64,000 bases of DNA from Armigeres subalbatus (GCF_024139115.2 NC_085140.1:14825085-14889084), one strand, 5' to 3'. Positions 11,871 to 23,865 are shown, counted from the first letter of the stretch. Made by a program: numbers and translations. The notes: generated from the sequence alone by a model not told the origin.

Positions 11871-12600
11871 AATTCATGCTATACCATCGTAGATCTTCTT
11901 GTTGATATTTTGAATATAAAGAATTGAACTCATGGACAGTTTGAAGTGTCGTAAATGTTCAACGAATTATATCATATGTCTATAATGATGCAACGAAATC
12001 CCTGGAATAGCAGCTCATAAACATAGTTGAGACATCGAATATCTTCATGTTGATTGATTTGAATATTAAGATCTGAGCTCAAGAACAGTTTGGAGTGTCG
12101 TAGATGTTCAACGAATTCTTTATTGTGTTTGTAATGTTGTAACAACGTACCGTGGAGCTATTCCAACTCATAAAACTAGTTGGGACATCAAAGATCTTCA
12201 TGTTGATTGATTTTAATATTAAGATCTGAGCTCAAGGACAGTTTGGAGTGTCGTAGATGTTCAACGAATTCTGTAGTGTGTTGGTAATGTTGTTATGACG
12301 TACCGTGGAGCTATTCCAACTCATAAAACTAGTGGGGACATCGAAGATCTTCATGTTGATCGATTTGAATATTAGGATATGAGCTCAAGGACAGTTTGGA
12401 GTATCGTAAATATTGAAAAAGATCTGTTATACCACTGGACAGGCGCAGAAATTTATCTTAAAGCATTTCACTTTTAATTATTCAACCAGAATATGTTAAG
12501 TTATGGTGTTGGTTATGGTTATGGTTAGGTTATGGTTATCAAAATTACAACTCAAGGATAGTTTGGATGCTCTAGATCATCCTAGTGCCCGTAACCTGAT
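11871..12600. repeat. ~155-bp tandem satellite array, orientation B (inverted)
   Basis: About 3.5 units with a period of about 150-157 bp. The landmark 'gacagtttgga' or a variant lies near 11,935, 12,083, 12,238 and 12,390, with a decayed unit near 12,545. Reverse-complemented, the unit core (gagctcaaggacagtttgg then agtgtcgtagatgtt) corresponds to the core of the array at 8.5-10.9 kb. The two arrays are therefore diverged, inverted members of one family. Confidence 0.75.
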
Positions 12601-12820
12601 CTGTGCAATATTTTTCCTGGATGGAACAGTTAATTATAAACATTTTTGCTGAAGAAAGCAAGGCTCTATCTCTTAAAACTGATTTTTGACATCTGATTTT
12701 CGTCTTGGGTCATATATGACCCATACGTATTGAATCGGTTAGAACGAATTCGAGAAATGCGCTGGAACCATAAAAAGTCTTTCAAAAAACATTTAGGTTG
12801 TTTTTGTAATTTCTGTTAGC

Positions 12821-14686
12821 CAGAGGCGCATCCACGTTCAGAGTCGTGGGTAGGACAAATAGTAAATGCCGATTTGGGCAGCATTTTTGGTATTAACAGT
12901 AGCATTAAGCGATTCGCAGGCGTTACAAGACTATTTCGTCACTTACATCCGATAACACAAATAAGAATTTTGGACTGATCACTGGAAGCAAGGCACTCTT
13001 CAACAGTCGAGATCTGTCCTGGCTCCGTTCTTGTGAATGCTGGAGAGAAAAGAATGGTTAGTTGGGACACCTATATTTTTCAAAGGAGCAGAGAACTCTA
13101 CGTCCTCCCATCGGTGCCACGGGAGGTTTTGGAACTGTTAGTGTGAAAACTATAACGATAGAAATGGTAGAACGTGAAACACGGAAAGAACTAAGGCATA
13201 CAGAATAGGAAAAGGCGAGCCTGTGATCGAACCCATGATCTCCTGCTTATAGGCAGAAACGATAGCCGCTAGATCACCGATCATGTCTCCGATTTGCGCA
13301 ACAGTTATGGTATTGAGAAATCGGTGAAACACTTACGTATACTGCCGCTGAAAGCATAACTGTACCATGTTGATATGAAATCCATTTCAAAATGGAAAAG
13401 TTATTCTTGCAATATAATCAATTCTAAAAATAATCAGAACTTGAAAGTTCTTGCGGCCTGAATATTGATATAATTTGATAAAATTTCCTCGATTTTTAGG
13501 ACAAATATTGCTTTTCCATTATCGATTATCGAATATATTTACAAGCTTCTAGAAAAAGTCACCGGTCACAGAAATAAAAAAAAATCAATTGTTTCTAACT
13601 GCTAGGATTTCATATTACCTCCAGGATTTAGCGATCCAAACAAACTACCAAAAAAATCGCATGATTGTCAAAGAATCTGTTTTCGGAGCTCAGAACTCTT
13701 TAACAGCGGTCTTCGGTATGTTTCTGGTTCCTCAGATTTCAATAGATCTTTTGAGGTTTGAAGAAGACTTTTTCCGTAGGCTTTTAATAATGCATTCAAT
13801 CGGGCTTTATCATAACATATAAAATATTTAATTAATCGCATTTGCAGATTTCAACAACTTCTATTTCACCTCTGTAAAACCTAGACATCTTTGAGCGCTT
13901 TAGGGATTTTAAAGTGCCTGAAGTCCTAACCAACAATCAGTAGTCTATTGCTTTAGGATCTCAAAATATCTATGATTATTGTTTGGACTCTGATTAACTT
14001 TAAAATCATCTACTCAGTCTAAATTTAGTAAAACGAGTATGTTATTTACGAGTATGTTCATTTACCAAAAACGTAAGGAATGAACACAACGAACAGTTAT
14101 GATGATAGGGCACACAGGTTACCAATAGAATATTCAGGATAGGGGGTTGAGTAGAAATAGCGCCATTGTCGGCAAGTACAAACATTTTAAGGTGCAGTGG
14201 TTCCGAAGAGTAAGATTTTGAAAACCTAATTCTTTAATAAAAATGAGCATTATTAGAGATATACCATGCACAGAATGTACCAACAACCCAAATCTTCAAC
14301 CGTGACAGTTAAAGTTAGACCAAACAATAGGCAAAACACGACAATATTGTAAGTTCCAATTGACAAACGTGTAAAACAAATAGTAATAGTAAAAATTTAC
14401 AGTTCCCCCTGAGAAAAACACCAATGACCGTGTCGGAACATTGGGTAAATAACATACTCGTTTTACTAAATTAAGACTGAGTAGCCGTTTTTTACTAAAA
14501 TACAAAAGAAACAGTCGTCACACAAACAGTTTATAATCATCTTCTGCTAACACACAAATTCTTGCCATCCAATGACTTCATATGTTCTACCACGATCATG
14601 GGTAGGACAATGCTTTAACTGTCCCACCCAGGAATATTCATGCGTAGGACATGTCCTATCTGTCCCACCCACTCCCGGCGCCACTG
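12821..14686. mobile_element. non-autonomous hAT-type element, copy 2 (8-bp TSD)
   Basis: Same element as 6315-7887: starts CAGAGGCGC, ends GGCGCCACTG, flanked by exact 8-bp repeats CTGTTAGC (12813-12820 and 14687-14694). It retains the minus-strand tRNA-like segment (about 13,211-13,290) with a B-box-like block. Its interior at about 13,990-14,525 replaces the segment found at 7440-7740 in copy 1. No transposase is encoded. Confidence 0.9.
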
Positions 14687-14739
14687 CTGTTAGCTAATAG
14701 TTAGTTAATAATGGTATTATAAATAACATGCATTAATTA

Positions 14740-15001
14740 TCTTATATATAAAAATGAAATGGTCTGTGTTCGTATCCGCATAACTCGAAAACGGCTGGAT
14801 GGATTTTTTTCATTTCTTCAGCAGAAACATTCGTTATAGTTTCCGACGGGTTTATATTATATTTCCTAATGCGAAAATTACGAGTAAAGTTGAGCAAACC
14901 GTGAAGAACTGTAATTGTGATTCCTATGCGAACTTTGCATGGGCAGTTCGGAACGCACATTCTCGCCTACTATGCAGGACAACGTCTGCCGGGTCAACTA
15001 G
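14740..15001 (+). mobile_element. short non-autonomous Helitron-like element
   Basis: The segment starts TCTTATATATAAAAATG after an A and ends in CTAG before a T, just after 'acgtctgccgggtca'. A 5' TC, a 3' CTRR-type end and insertion between A and T are the Helitron terminal rules, and no TSD is seen. At 262 bp it has no coding capacity. The usual 3' hairpin is weak, so confidence is moderate. Confidence 0.6.
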
Positions 15002-15102
15002 TTTAAAATAAAAACTTAAACATAAAAAGATGCTGCTTCTGCTCTTACACCCATGTTAACCAGATCCGCAAGAAAAGAATTGAAGCGTCAGGTGTTTTGT
15101 TT

Positions 15103-15160
15103 ATTATTATTATAATCTTTATTAAAGAGGTTTTTAGCCCAAGGCTAGTTCACCTCCGAA
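15103..15160 (-). mobile_element. 58-bp 5'-truncated LINE/SINE 3' end with 13-bp TSD
   Basis: Only a 3' tail is present (on the minus strand 'gaactagccttgggctaaaa' then TAATAA repeats). It is flanked by exact 13-bp duplications, aggtgttttgttt at 15090-15102 and 15161-15173. Confidence 0.7.
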
Positions 15161-15802
15161 AGGTGTTTTGTTTCTTAATTCTCTTATTTCTGAACTTCTG
15201 TTATTATTGTACCCATTGAAACTAGAATATTTCAATACATCATAGTTTTTTACGCAGTTGGAATTCATTAATTTCCTGGATATCTTAAATTTTCACATGC
15301 TTTAAATACCACCAGATTTTTTATGTAGAGGGTCTTAATCGACTGAAATCAAATCGCGTAAAAAGCTTGGTGTATTGTAATATTTTACATGAATTATATT
15401 GAATTGCTGTGAACTTAATTTATTTGGACTAAATTTAATAATTATTGAGCCAACAACGCAATACATAGCAATAACAAAACAGTTTTGCGCAATTCGATGG
15501 TCTCAAACTGCGGTTGGCAAGCAACTTGTTGCTGCGTTCAAGTTGCTGCCTGTAACGAATTCTAGGAAAAAGAACTCTCACACGCATGTTTGCGTTCCCC
15601 GATCCATCCATCGAGGCAGGAAAACGAAAGAATGTGGTTATTCACTGGACGAACGACGCGCCCGGGCGGACGATGAGGTCTCGGAGGCTCAATCGCCGGT
15701 TCCTCTTCGGGGTCGATATTCGCTTGAACACTTGTGCGCATATCGCCCGGGCTGTGTGTGGGAATCTCGGCGAGGACCGTTTCTCTCGGGTCCGTTTTTA
15801 TG

Positions 15803-15808
15803 GAGTAT
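15803..15808 (+). promoter_or_regulatory. TATA box of a candidate gene
   Basis: TATAAA lies in a CpG-rich island about 130 bp upstream of the ATG at 15934. A start site about 30 bp downstream (around 15,833) would give a ~100-nt 5' UTR. Confidence 0.35.
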
Positions 15809-15933
15809 AAACCCAAGTGTGCAAGTGTTCGATTCACATAGCAGCCGAGGAGGACCATCAGAAAAGATCGTTAGGTGTGGGAGGTGATTTTCTTTTGCTT
15901 CTTCTCTTTCCCATCGTAGCATCGTCGTCGTCG

Positions 15934-16046
15934 ATGAGGTGGCTGCAGCTGAAGATCATCATCGTCTTCTTCGTCGCCTCATCGGTGCTTCTGAGAGCAG
16001 CGCTTCATGGGGGACCAAGGCGAAAGATCGGCGAGGTCTCGGGTGG
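15934..16046 (+). CDS. candidate first exon of a secreted or membrane protein
   Basis: From ATG 15934 the frame begins MRWLQLKIIIVFFVASSVLL, a textbook signal peptide or signal anchor (basic start, long hydrophobic core), and continues with a basic stretch to about residue 38. Two donor-like sites, GTGGGT at 16043 and GTAGGT at 16047, sit just before the in-frame TAG at 16048-16050, so the exon may splice onward. A TATA box lies upstream and the GC content is well above the surroundings. No family is recognisable from 38 residues, and I could not find the next exon. It may be the 5' end of a long-intron host gene, or a chance ORF. Confidence 0.4.
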
Positions 16047-16730
16047 GTAGGTATCGGGCACCATTAGCTCGTTTCTTCTCAGGTGTGGATGATTTTCATG
16101 TTTCCAATCTTCTTTGGAATGGATGCGAGCCGGGATGGTGAATACGTGCTCGCTGTTCTTTGCATTCTTGATGGGAGTGGGACGTGAACGGAGGTTAGAT
16201 CATAAAAGAATCGGTTACGAACGTTAAAATAACTTCTTTGGGTTTAAATGCGCTTGGAAGGATTAGGTGGCGTGATGGATTTCTTGTTCCAGGAATTTTG
16301 GACAACATGGGTTGACCCTTGGGCAGTCGAAATTGGTGAACTTTCTTTTTATGTTAAAAAGGATTGAGGGAGTTATGGTTGTTGATTTGATGAGAGAAAC
16401 AATATGGTGGGTGATCATTTAGAGTGCCTCGGTGTCGAGCCATAAACGAGACACTGGAAACAATGTTTCAGTTGATGAATACTAAGCCATTAAAATAACG
16501 AAATGAAACAAATTCTTCCAACTAATGTGTGTTTTTTGAATGAGAAATAATTCGAATGCGTCATCGCGATTTGTTGTACCTGATCTAACCATTTTGCTGT
16601 GCAGTAAAAGGATTCATTTTCGTTGATTACTAATTAATTTTGACAAAATACTTGTTTCAATTCAGAAATCTCTGGAACAAAACGTCGGATGAAACGGAAA
16701 CTGGTAACGTTGTAGTCGTTCACTACTCAC
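16047..16730. other. no gene recognised (possible intron)
   Basis: No coding or repeat signal apart from AT-rich sequence. It would be intronic if the exon at 15,934 is real. Confidence 0.35.
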
Positions 16731-17135
16731 TATCCATAATAAATAAAATAGAATAGAAATACGATTACGAATAGGAACATGTGTAAGATAACCAATGGAA
16801 ATTGGAATTGAGATAAGGTAAAGGAGAAGAAATATAAAGATTACCAGGAATGGGAAAATGATGGGAAACAAGAAATTAAAATGAATAAGAATGAACTAAG
16901 AGAAAGAGAAATAAGGAATGGTCAACAGGAGTAGGAATAAGAATATGATAAGAAAAAGAAACATAAATATAAATAGAGAAAGCAATAGAGAAAGAATAGG
17001 AATGAAATATTTACTGAATTAGGAATATTATAATTAAGGAAGACAAACATGAAAAGAAATGGGAATAAGAAAAAGCATTGTAATAGGGAAGAGATGAAAG
17101 ACCTGAGATAGTGATACAAATAGAATTAGAAAAAG
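16731..17135. repeat. ~400-bp strongly purine-biased tract
   Basis: The plus strand is built almost entirely from runs like 'gaataagaa' and 'agaaagaa', with very few C residues. The minus-strand ORFs here are low-complexity F/L/Y strings that follow from this bias. Confidence 0.7.
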
Positions 17136-17221
17136 AACGTCTTTCATCGTTCGAAATAAATATAAAAGCAATAGCAAACGGAAATAGCATGCATCAAATC
17201 AGGAATATAAAAAATCGCATA

Positions 17222-17662
17222 CAGTGTTGACCCGATTTTGTCACTCCCCGATTTTGTCTACCCCCGATTTTGTCTACCAACAATTTTATCACGTTTTCGA
17301 TCCGATTTTATCACGTCCCGATTTTATCACGTTTTCGACCCGATTTTGTCACCCCAAAAATTTTTGTCATTCTATTTATTTTCGTAAGTAACACCACAAA
17401 CAACAGTGATTTTCATTAAATAACTTTCACCGCCTGTAGTTTATTACGAACGACTTCTGAGTAACTAGGAAATATTCTGTAAGCAATTTCGACAAGAAAT
17501 AACGGGTACCGTTCACGCATTTGGGCTTTCCAAGGCATAAAATGATTCATACTTGTGGAATGAATTAAAAAATTGGAAATATTTTTTTTTCCAATTTTGT
17601 CACATACTCTGTTTTATCACCCCAAAATTCACCCAGGGGGTGATAAAATCGGAATATTACTG
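17222..17662. mobile_element. TA-flanked MITE with CAGT ends (pogo-like)
   Basis: The left end CAGTGTTGACCCGATTTTGTC and the inverse of the right end CAGTAATATTCCGATTTTATC form a TIR flanked by TA (17220-17221, 17663-17664). Inside, 'cgattttgtcac'-type words are tandemly repeated on the left arm. 441 bp, non-coding. Confidence 0.75.
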
Positions 17663-17887
17663 TATTAGGAACATACGGAAACTGATACCAATGGTATCGA
17701 ATTTCCTTCTACTCAGTATTTGAGGATATTCTATAACAAATTAATGTATAAATATTTTTTAATAAATTGTCGTGTTTCTGTATAGGTTCGTAATGCCAAG
17801 AAAAAAATAATAAGAAAACATATTTGATAAAATCAAACCACATCTCATATACGACTCTTCCAAATGCAAATGCGTTGCTATTTACCT

Positions 17888-18116
17888 GCCGCCTCGTCTC
17901 CACGACCATGTGGAATGTAGATGTTTGTTCTTCTCACGCCCTGGCTCGCCGCCTTTCTTCGCGTCCACGTTCAGCATCTACGATTACTGGGCAGAGCGCA
18001 CCTTCTACGGCCATAATCTCCACGAATGCAGCCCGACAAGTTATAAACCTACTCAATATAAGTTCGCTTCGTCGAGCACCGAAGAATGCAGTGCACGACA
18101 AACTTCACTGACCTAA
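17888..18116 (+). other. exon-like open segment, unrecognised
   Basis: In the frame ending at TAA 18114-18116, codons from about 17,930 to 18,030 show a strong C/G bias at the third position (ttc ttc, tac, atc, gag cgc acc ttc tac ggc), unlike the AT-rich surroundings. The protein contains FFASTFSIYDYWAERTFYG. It looks like real or recently real coding sequence, but I do not recognise the family. On the opposite strand a perfect donor (CAG then GTAAAT) ends at about 17,887, so a minus-strand 5' exon is the competing reading. Confidence 0.3.
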
Positions 18117-19301
18117 ACCAACGAAAGCTCCGTCTGAGTAAGATAATGACCGCGACAAATATTGTCATATTGATTTTCCATTAACATATTCTTGCCCAAT
18201 AGCTCGGTGGTTGTCTTGTGTTTAAGCTTGAGCTAGACCATGTGTCGGTCTTATCGTCTCACGTCGTCATAATCGGTACCAAATGTGACTCCCATAAGCA
18301 AATGAATCTTAAATATTTGACTTTGACATTCCTTTTGGATTTATGTGCTCTGAGGAGGTCTAAAAGAACCCTTGGGATCATCCATCGTCTCTACTGTTAT
18401 CAGCTCAGTAGAGTTGTTTGATGTTTTCAAGCTTGAGGATTGTTATTATTTAGCTGTCATAAATTTGTCCACATTTTGATTTGAAAAATGTGGTTTATAG
18501 GTTACACACATCTTTTCTTGGAAATGGTTCAAATTCACGGCTTTTTGTTCATTATTATCAATAAAGGATATTGTTTCATTGTTTATTATGTTTTACTCTT
18601 TCCAGTGCAAAATTAAATACATTCCATTGACACTATTAGTTAACTCTTTTGAAGTTATCATTTTGACGTTATAAATTATTAATATTAGGAAGACTAGTCG
18701 GTAGGATCAAAGTTTAACTGAATACGGCACAATAAATTGAATTTACGATTTGTACTTAGGTAACGTGCGGAATTTGCATCCCCACCGAGAGCTGCCAAAC
18801 CGAGAACGGACGCATCAAGCATCCTTTGCATCTGTCACTGCAAAACTGCCGACCGGCGCACTGTGCAGCTGTCAAATTTCACGACCCCTGTGCGCCGAAA
18901 CTAGTTAGGCAGCTAATGGTCCCGCGTGAGAACCGTTTTTCCCCCGATCATCGGCGCGCGGTGGCCTCAGTGCCACACCCCTCCGATAGCGGAAAACGCC
19001 GTCCCACCAACGTGCACAACCGTAGTCAGTCTATTCTGGTTCTATGGCGAGCGGGAAGCCATCCATAGTCAAGAAGCCAAAATTTGGCAGATGTCTTCCA
19101 CAGTTTGACAGCCGGCGCTCATATTGGTTGGTACTGGATCGCTAGAGAAAGAAAATGCTTCCACACAAGGTGGTTGATAAGCGCCTCTCTGCATATTCGA
19201 TAGGGGTATGCGATATTTCTAATGGTTGCAAAGTTCAATGGAATTCCGGAAAATGTTTCTACGACGTTACAACCACAAAGCTGCAGCTTTTGCTGCATTA
19301 G
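18117..19301. other. mostly no gene; small GC island with possible gene start
   Basis: Most of this is AT-rich and featureless. At 18,780-19,110 a GC-rich patch holds an initiator-like TCAGT (19,026-19,030) and a short ORF from ATG 19044 to TAG 19145 (MASGKPSIVKKPKFGRC and on). I cannot tell whether this is a gene start. Confidence 0.25.
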
Positions 19302-19392
19302 TGTTAAGTTATAGTAAGCCATGAATTTTGTAAACGCCAATAAATCATTATCTATTCAAACCTGTTCACAATCAGACGTATCTTTACTAACA
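19302..19392 (+). repeat. copia 5' LTR (91 bp)
   Basis: Identical to the 3' LTR. Starts TG, ends CA. An unusually short LTR. Confidence 0.95.
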
Positions 19393-19473
19393 GGTTATGG
19401 GCCTCACGTCTCATAGCTACCGTTGTTAGTTACTGAATGCAACAAACCTTTTTTTTTCGAACAAATTTTCACA

Positions 19474-21661
19474 ATGGAAAATCCAAGAGAAGGGAATTCT
19501 GGATTGCCGAATGGACCTCAAGTAGGAAGGTCAAGAGTGAATGCTCGTTTTACAAGTAGCGTTTCACTGCCCATTACGGAGAGACTCCGAGGACGCGAGA
19601 ATTATAGTTCCTGGGCGTTCGGTATGAAGATGGTTCTAATTAGGGAAGGAACCTGGGGTGCTGTGGACGTCGCGGACGATGTAGCGATCGACGAAGATGT
19701 ATCGTTGCGTGCCCTAGCTACGATTTGTTTAAGCATAGAACCAATAAACTATAGCTTAGTTCAAGAGGCCAAAACAGCGCGTGAAGCATGGAAGAATCTC
19801 AAGAGCGCTTTCCAGGACAGTGGAATGACTCGACGGATGGGTCTGCTGCGGAAGCTCACGAGTATTCGGTTGGCAGAATGCAAGTCGGTTGAAGAGTACG
19901 TGAATGAAGTCATGTCTACAAGCCACAAATTAGCCGAGGTAGGGTTCAAGGTCGATGACACATGGTTGGCCAGTCTACTTTTGATGGGATTACCTGAAAA
20001 CTATGAGCCGATGATCATGGGATTAGAAGCATCGGGAACCAGGATAACAGCAGATTCGGTGAAAGCAAAAATCTTACAAGATGTGAAAGTTTCAAGTGTT
20101 CCCAAATCATGTGGATCCGATGGAGCGTTTGCAAGTAATTTTCAGAAGAAACCGCCAAAAAAGGATAAATCCAGCGTCAAATGCTTCAAGTGCAAACGAA
20201 TTGGACATTTTGCTTCGGAATGCAGTCAGAGAAACACGAATGAAGATTCTGGTATTGGACTACATCGCAAGAAGAATTCGAGAAACGCCGCTTTTAGTGC
20301 CAGTGTGAAACATTTAAAGAATGAAGAACGCTGGATTTTCGATTCTGGTGCTACCGTTCACATGTGTCGTGATAGGAGACGCATCGTTGATGGTAAAGAA
20401 ATGTCCCAAACTATCAATGTAGCCAATAACGCAGAAGTTCCGGTAGTTGCTGTTGGGAACGTTTTTCTAGAAGCTGCAGTTCAAGGAAGTTCGTGTGAAG
20501 TTTCTCTTTCGGATGTTCTTTGTGTTCCAGAATTAGCCATAAATTTGCTATCGGTAAGCCAGATTTGCAAGAAGGGTTACAAGGTTGTCTTTACAAGTAA
20601 TGCGTGCAAGGTTTTAAACGTTCAAACGAATGAGTTGGTAGCAATAGGATCACAGACGGATGGCCTGTACAAGCTGGAGATGGTGAATCAGGCAATGGCA
20701 TGTACGGCAAGTGACAGAGAAGCGATGCTGTTATGGCACAAGCGCCTGGGTCACATGAATTTTCAAAATATGAAACTTTTGAAAAGCATGGTTACTGGCA
20801 TGGAGTGCACCGATGGAAAAGCTTTAACTACTTCGTGTGTTCCGTGTATTGAAGGCAAACATCAACGTCTACCATTCAAATCGAAAGGGAAAAGAGCGAC
20901 AGAAGTATTGGAGTTGATCCACTCTGATCTTTGCGGCCCAATGGAAACAATGTCGATTGGTGGAAGCCGATATTTTCTCACTTTTATCGACGATGCGAGC
21001 AGAAAAACATTTGTATATTTCTTGAAGTCGAAGAAAGAAGTTTTAGTTGCTTTTCAAGATTTTAAAGCTTACGTCGAGACACAAACTGACAAGAAGTTAA
21101 AGCGATTAAGAACTGACAATGGAAAGGAGTACGTAGGAATGAATTTTGAGCGCTTTATTCGGGAGAACGGCATTGCCCACGAGACAACGGTACCATACAA
21201 TCCTGAACAAAATGGCTTAGCAGAAAGGATGAACCGGTCGATAGTAGAGCGAGCTCGGGCATTGCTTTTCGATGCTGGATTGACCAAACGGTTCTGGGCA
21301 GAAGCTGTATGTACTGCTGTATACCTAATAAATAGATCACCTACGAAAGGAGTCACTGTTACGCCAGAGGAGAAGTTTACTCAAGTTCGTCCGGATGTAT
21401 CACATTTGCGAGCGTTCGGTGCAAAAGCGATGGCCTATGTACCGAAGAACAAGCGACAGAAATGGGATAAGAAATCTCAAGCATGTTTGTTCGTTGGATA
21501 TGCAACAAATTCCAAGGGCTATCGGTTGTATGATCCGCAGACTGGTAAAATTTTCATAAGTAGAGACGTAATTATCCTAGATGAACGTATGGACAGTAGT
21601 GATCACGATGAAGTGATAGCGGTCGAAGCAAATCAAATGGAATTATTGACTGAATATGCAA
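19474..21661 (+). pseudogene. copia gag, protease and integrase
   Basis: Start chosen at ATG 19474, after the PBS; the open frame upstream lacks an ATG. Domains in order: a UBN2-type gag region (about residues 20-200), a CCHC zinc knuckle CFKCKRIGHFASEC near 20,182, the aspartic protease active site FDSGATVHMC near 20,338, the integrase zinc-binding HHCC region (WHKRLGHMN near 20,734, then CVPC), and the integrase core with Asp in HSDLCGP near 20,920, DNGKEY near 21,113, and Glu in NGLAERMNRS near 21,210. The frame is lost near 21,662 within 'gcaaagat', by a one-base change. The alternative frame then reads an acidic D/E/S/T-rich linker into the RT. Gag forms the particle, protease matures it and integrase inserts the cDNA. 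Confidence 0.93.
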
Positions 21662-21662
21662 A

Positions 21663-23584
21663 GATACGGATTCGAATACTGAAACGGAGACTATTGAAGA
21701 CGATGACAGTGATGATGAAAGTATGGATGGCTATGAATCAACCGTTGATGAATTTGATGCAACTGTTGTAGTGGAGCCTGTTATCAACAATGCGCTCCCT
21801 CCGCAAATTTCAGTGCCACCAATAGAACGTGTGGTAAAGCGCAGCGCGAGGGAGCGCCGACCCCCAGGCAAGTATTTTGATTATGAGGTAACATACAGTG
21901 CCTTCTCTCAGAAACTTGTTACTTCACAGAACAATTCTAAATTAAGTCGTCGCACAGAAGCTTGGCAGAGTGATCAACGCATTAATGGCAGCAGACCTGG
22001 ATGCGCGCACGAGGTTCCTACCGAATTGGTAACACCCAGCACTTATTGTGAAGCGATGGCACAAGGTTGCAAAGAGCAATGGAGAGATGCAATGAAAGTC
22101 GAGTATGAAGCACTAATGCAGAATCAAACGTGGATTATGACAGAATTACCAGCAGGAAGAAAAGCGTTACGAAATAAATGGGTGTACAAAATCAAGATAA
22201 ATTCGGATGGTTCCATTGAACGGTTTAAAGCAAGGCTGGTAATTAAGGGCTGCTCTCAGATTGAAGGTGTGGATTATACCGAGACATACTCACCTGTCGT
22301 ACGATATTCAACAATTCGGTATCTTATGGCCAAGGCTGTGGAGTTGAACATGTCAATTCATCAAATGGACGCAGTTTCCGCGTTTTTGCAAGGTAATTTA
22401 AGAGATGAAGAGATTTACATGCAACAGCCTGAAGGTTTTGAGGATGGTACGAACCGAGTGTGCATGTTGAAAAAGGCACTTTATGGACTGAAACAGGCCA
22501 GCCGAGTTTGGAATCTCAAATTAGACAAAGAATTGAAGCGAATAGGTCTTAAAAGATCACAGTTCGACACTTGTGTTTACTATTTAATCGATGGAGATCA
22601 AATACTGATAGTGACGATATATGTTGACGATTTTCTAATTTTTTCGAACAATGCTGGAATGATTGAACTAGTGAAACGAAAACTTGCGAAGAAATTCAGA
22701 ATGAAAGACTTAGGAGAAGCAGAACAAGTCTTAGGAATCAAAATAACTAAAGGAGAAGGTATTATAGCAATTGACCAAGAACGTTATATAAATGAATTAT
22801 TGGAAAAGTTCAAGATGGTGGGATGTAATTCCGTACAAACTCCTTTGGATCCCAATCAAAAATTAACAAATGAAATGAAACCAAAGACGGAAGCTGAACG
22901 TAATACGATGAAGAAGAATCCTTTTCGTCAATTGGTCGGAAGTTTGCAGTTCCTTGCTCAGTGTTCAAGACCTGATATTTGTCATGCTGTAAATTTGGTG
23001 AGTGGTTTTTGTGAAGATCCTGGGGAAGCGCACTGGACTGCTGCAAAACGTATTTTGAGATATCTGGAAGGAACTAAAAAGTGGAAGCTCACTTACTCGA
23101 AAAATGCTGCGAATCAACTGCAAGCTTTCACTGATGCTGACTGGGGAAACGATGTGGATACAAGGCGCTCTACTAGTGCATATGTATTTATAAAAACGGA
23201 GGAGCTGTGGCTTGGAGTTCGCGTAAACAACCCACTGTGGCGCTTTCTACCACTGAAGCTGAGTATATGGCACTTTCGGCTGCAACTCAAGAGGCCATTT
23301 GGTGGAGAGGCTTTATTGCTGAATTGGAAGGTAACTTATCGCCAATCCAAGTCAATTGTGACAATCAAAGTGCCATCAGTCTAGCGGAAAAGGAAATGGG
23401 ATATTCCCCTAGAAGTAAACATATAGACATTAGGCACCACTTTGTACGAGAGCAAGTAGAACAGAAAACTATCAAATTGATGCACGTTGCATCGAGTGAT
23501 CAGTTAGCTGATATTCTCACAAAAGCTGTACCCGCCCCCAAGTTAATGGAAGCAAGGACATCTCTAGGAGTTATTAAATTATAG
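21663..23584 (+). pseudogene. copia reverse transcriptase and RNase H
   Basis: The frame continues from the acidic linker into RVT_2-type RT: ALRNKWVYKIK near 22,170, RFKARLVIKG near 22,220, YSPVVRYSTIR near 22,287, DAVSAFLQGNL near 22,370, ALYGLKQASRVW near 22,480, and the catalytic YVDD at about 22,621. RNase H begins with DADWGND near 23,133. The frame breaks again near 23,190 at 'ataaaaacgg', and the RNase H continues in the next frame (WSSRKQPTVALSTTEAEYMA from 23,207, SKHIDIRHHFVREQ near 23,418), ending at TAG 23,582-23,584. Both breaks sit in A-rich runs. They may be real lesions or sequence errors, because the LTRs are identical. Confidence 0.93.
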
Positions 23585-23596
23585 CTTAAGGGGGGA

Positions 23597-23687
23597 TGTT
23601 AAGTTATAGTAAGCCATGAATTTTGTAAACGCCAATAAATCATTATCTATTCAAACCTGTTCACAATCAGACGTATCTTTACTAACA
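23597..23687 (+). repeat. copia 3' LTR (91 bp)
   Basis: Identical to the 5' LTR; preceded by the polypurine tract. Confidence 0.95.
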
Positions 23688-23865
23688 ATTAGTTTCATCA
23701 ATAATGATTTTTAATCGCACCGTGTTGTCGTGTTGTAACGGCTTTTTTCGAACAAAGTGTTCTGTGATGTGATAGATGGCGTACGTAAAAAAAAACTTCC
23801 TGTCGAATATTAATTCAATTCCATAAATATGTGAAATTATGAATAGGCTTTCAATAGGCTTTCAA

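Larger units (their letters stand above)
19302..23687 (+). mobile_element. complete Ty1/copia LTR retrotransposon
   Basis: 4386 bp, bounded by two identical 91-bp LTRs (19302-19392 and 23597-23687, TGTTAAG...ACTAACA) and a 5-bp target duplication ATTAG (19297-19301 and 23688-23692). The primer-binding site follows the 5' LTR directly (GGTTATGGGCC, 19393-19403), matching the internal initiator-tRNA-Met primer used by copia. The polypurine tract (AAGGGGGGA, 23588-23596) precedes the 3' LTR. Identical LTRs imply a recent insertion. The single gag-pol frame is interrupted twice, at A-rich runs. Confidence 0.97.

Noticed and set aside
12480..12545. Telomere-like (GGTTAT)n near 12.5 kb
   Set aside because: Only a few imperfect units, embedded between satellite remnants; not a telomeric tract.
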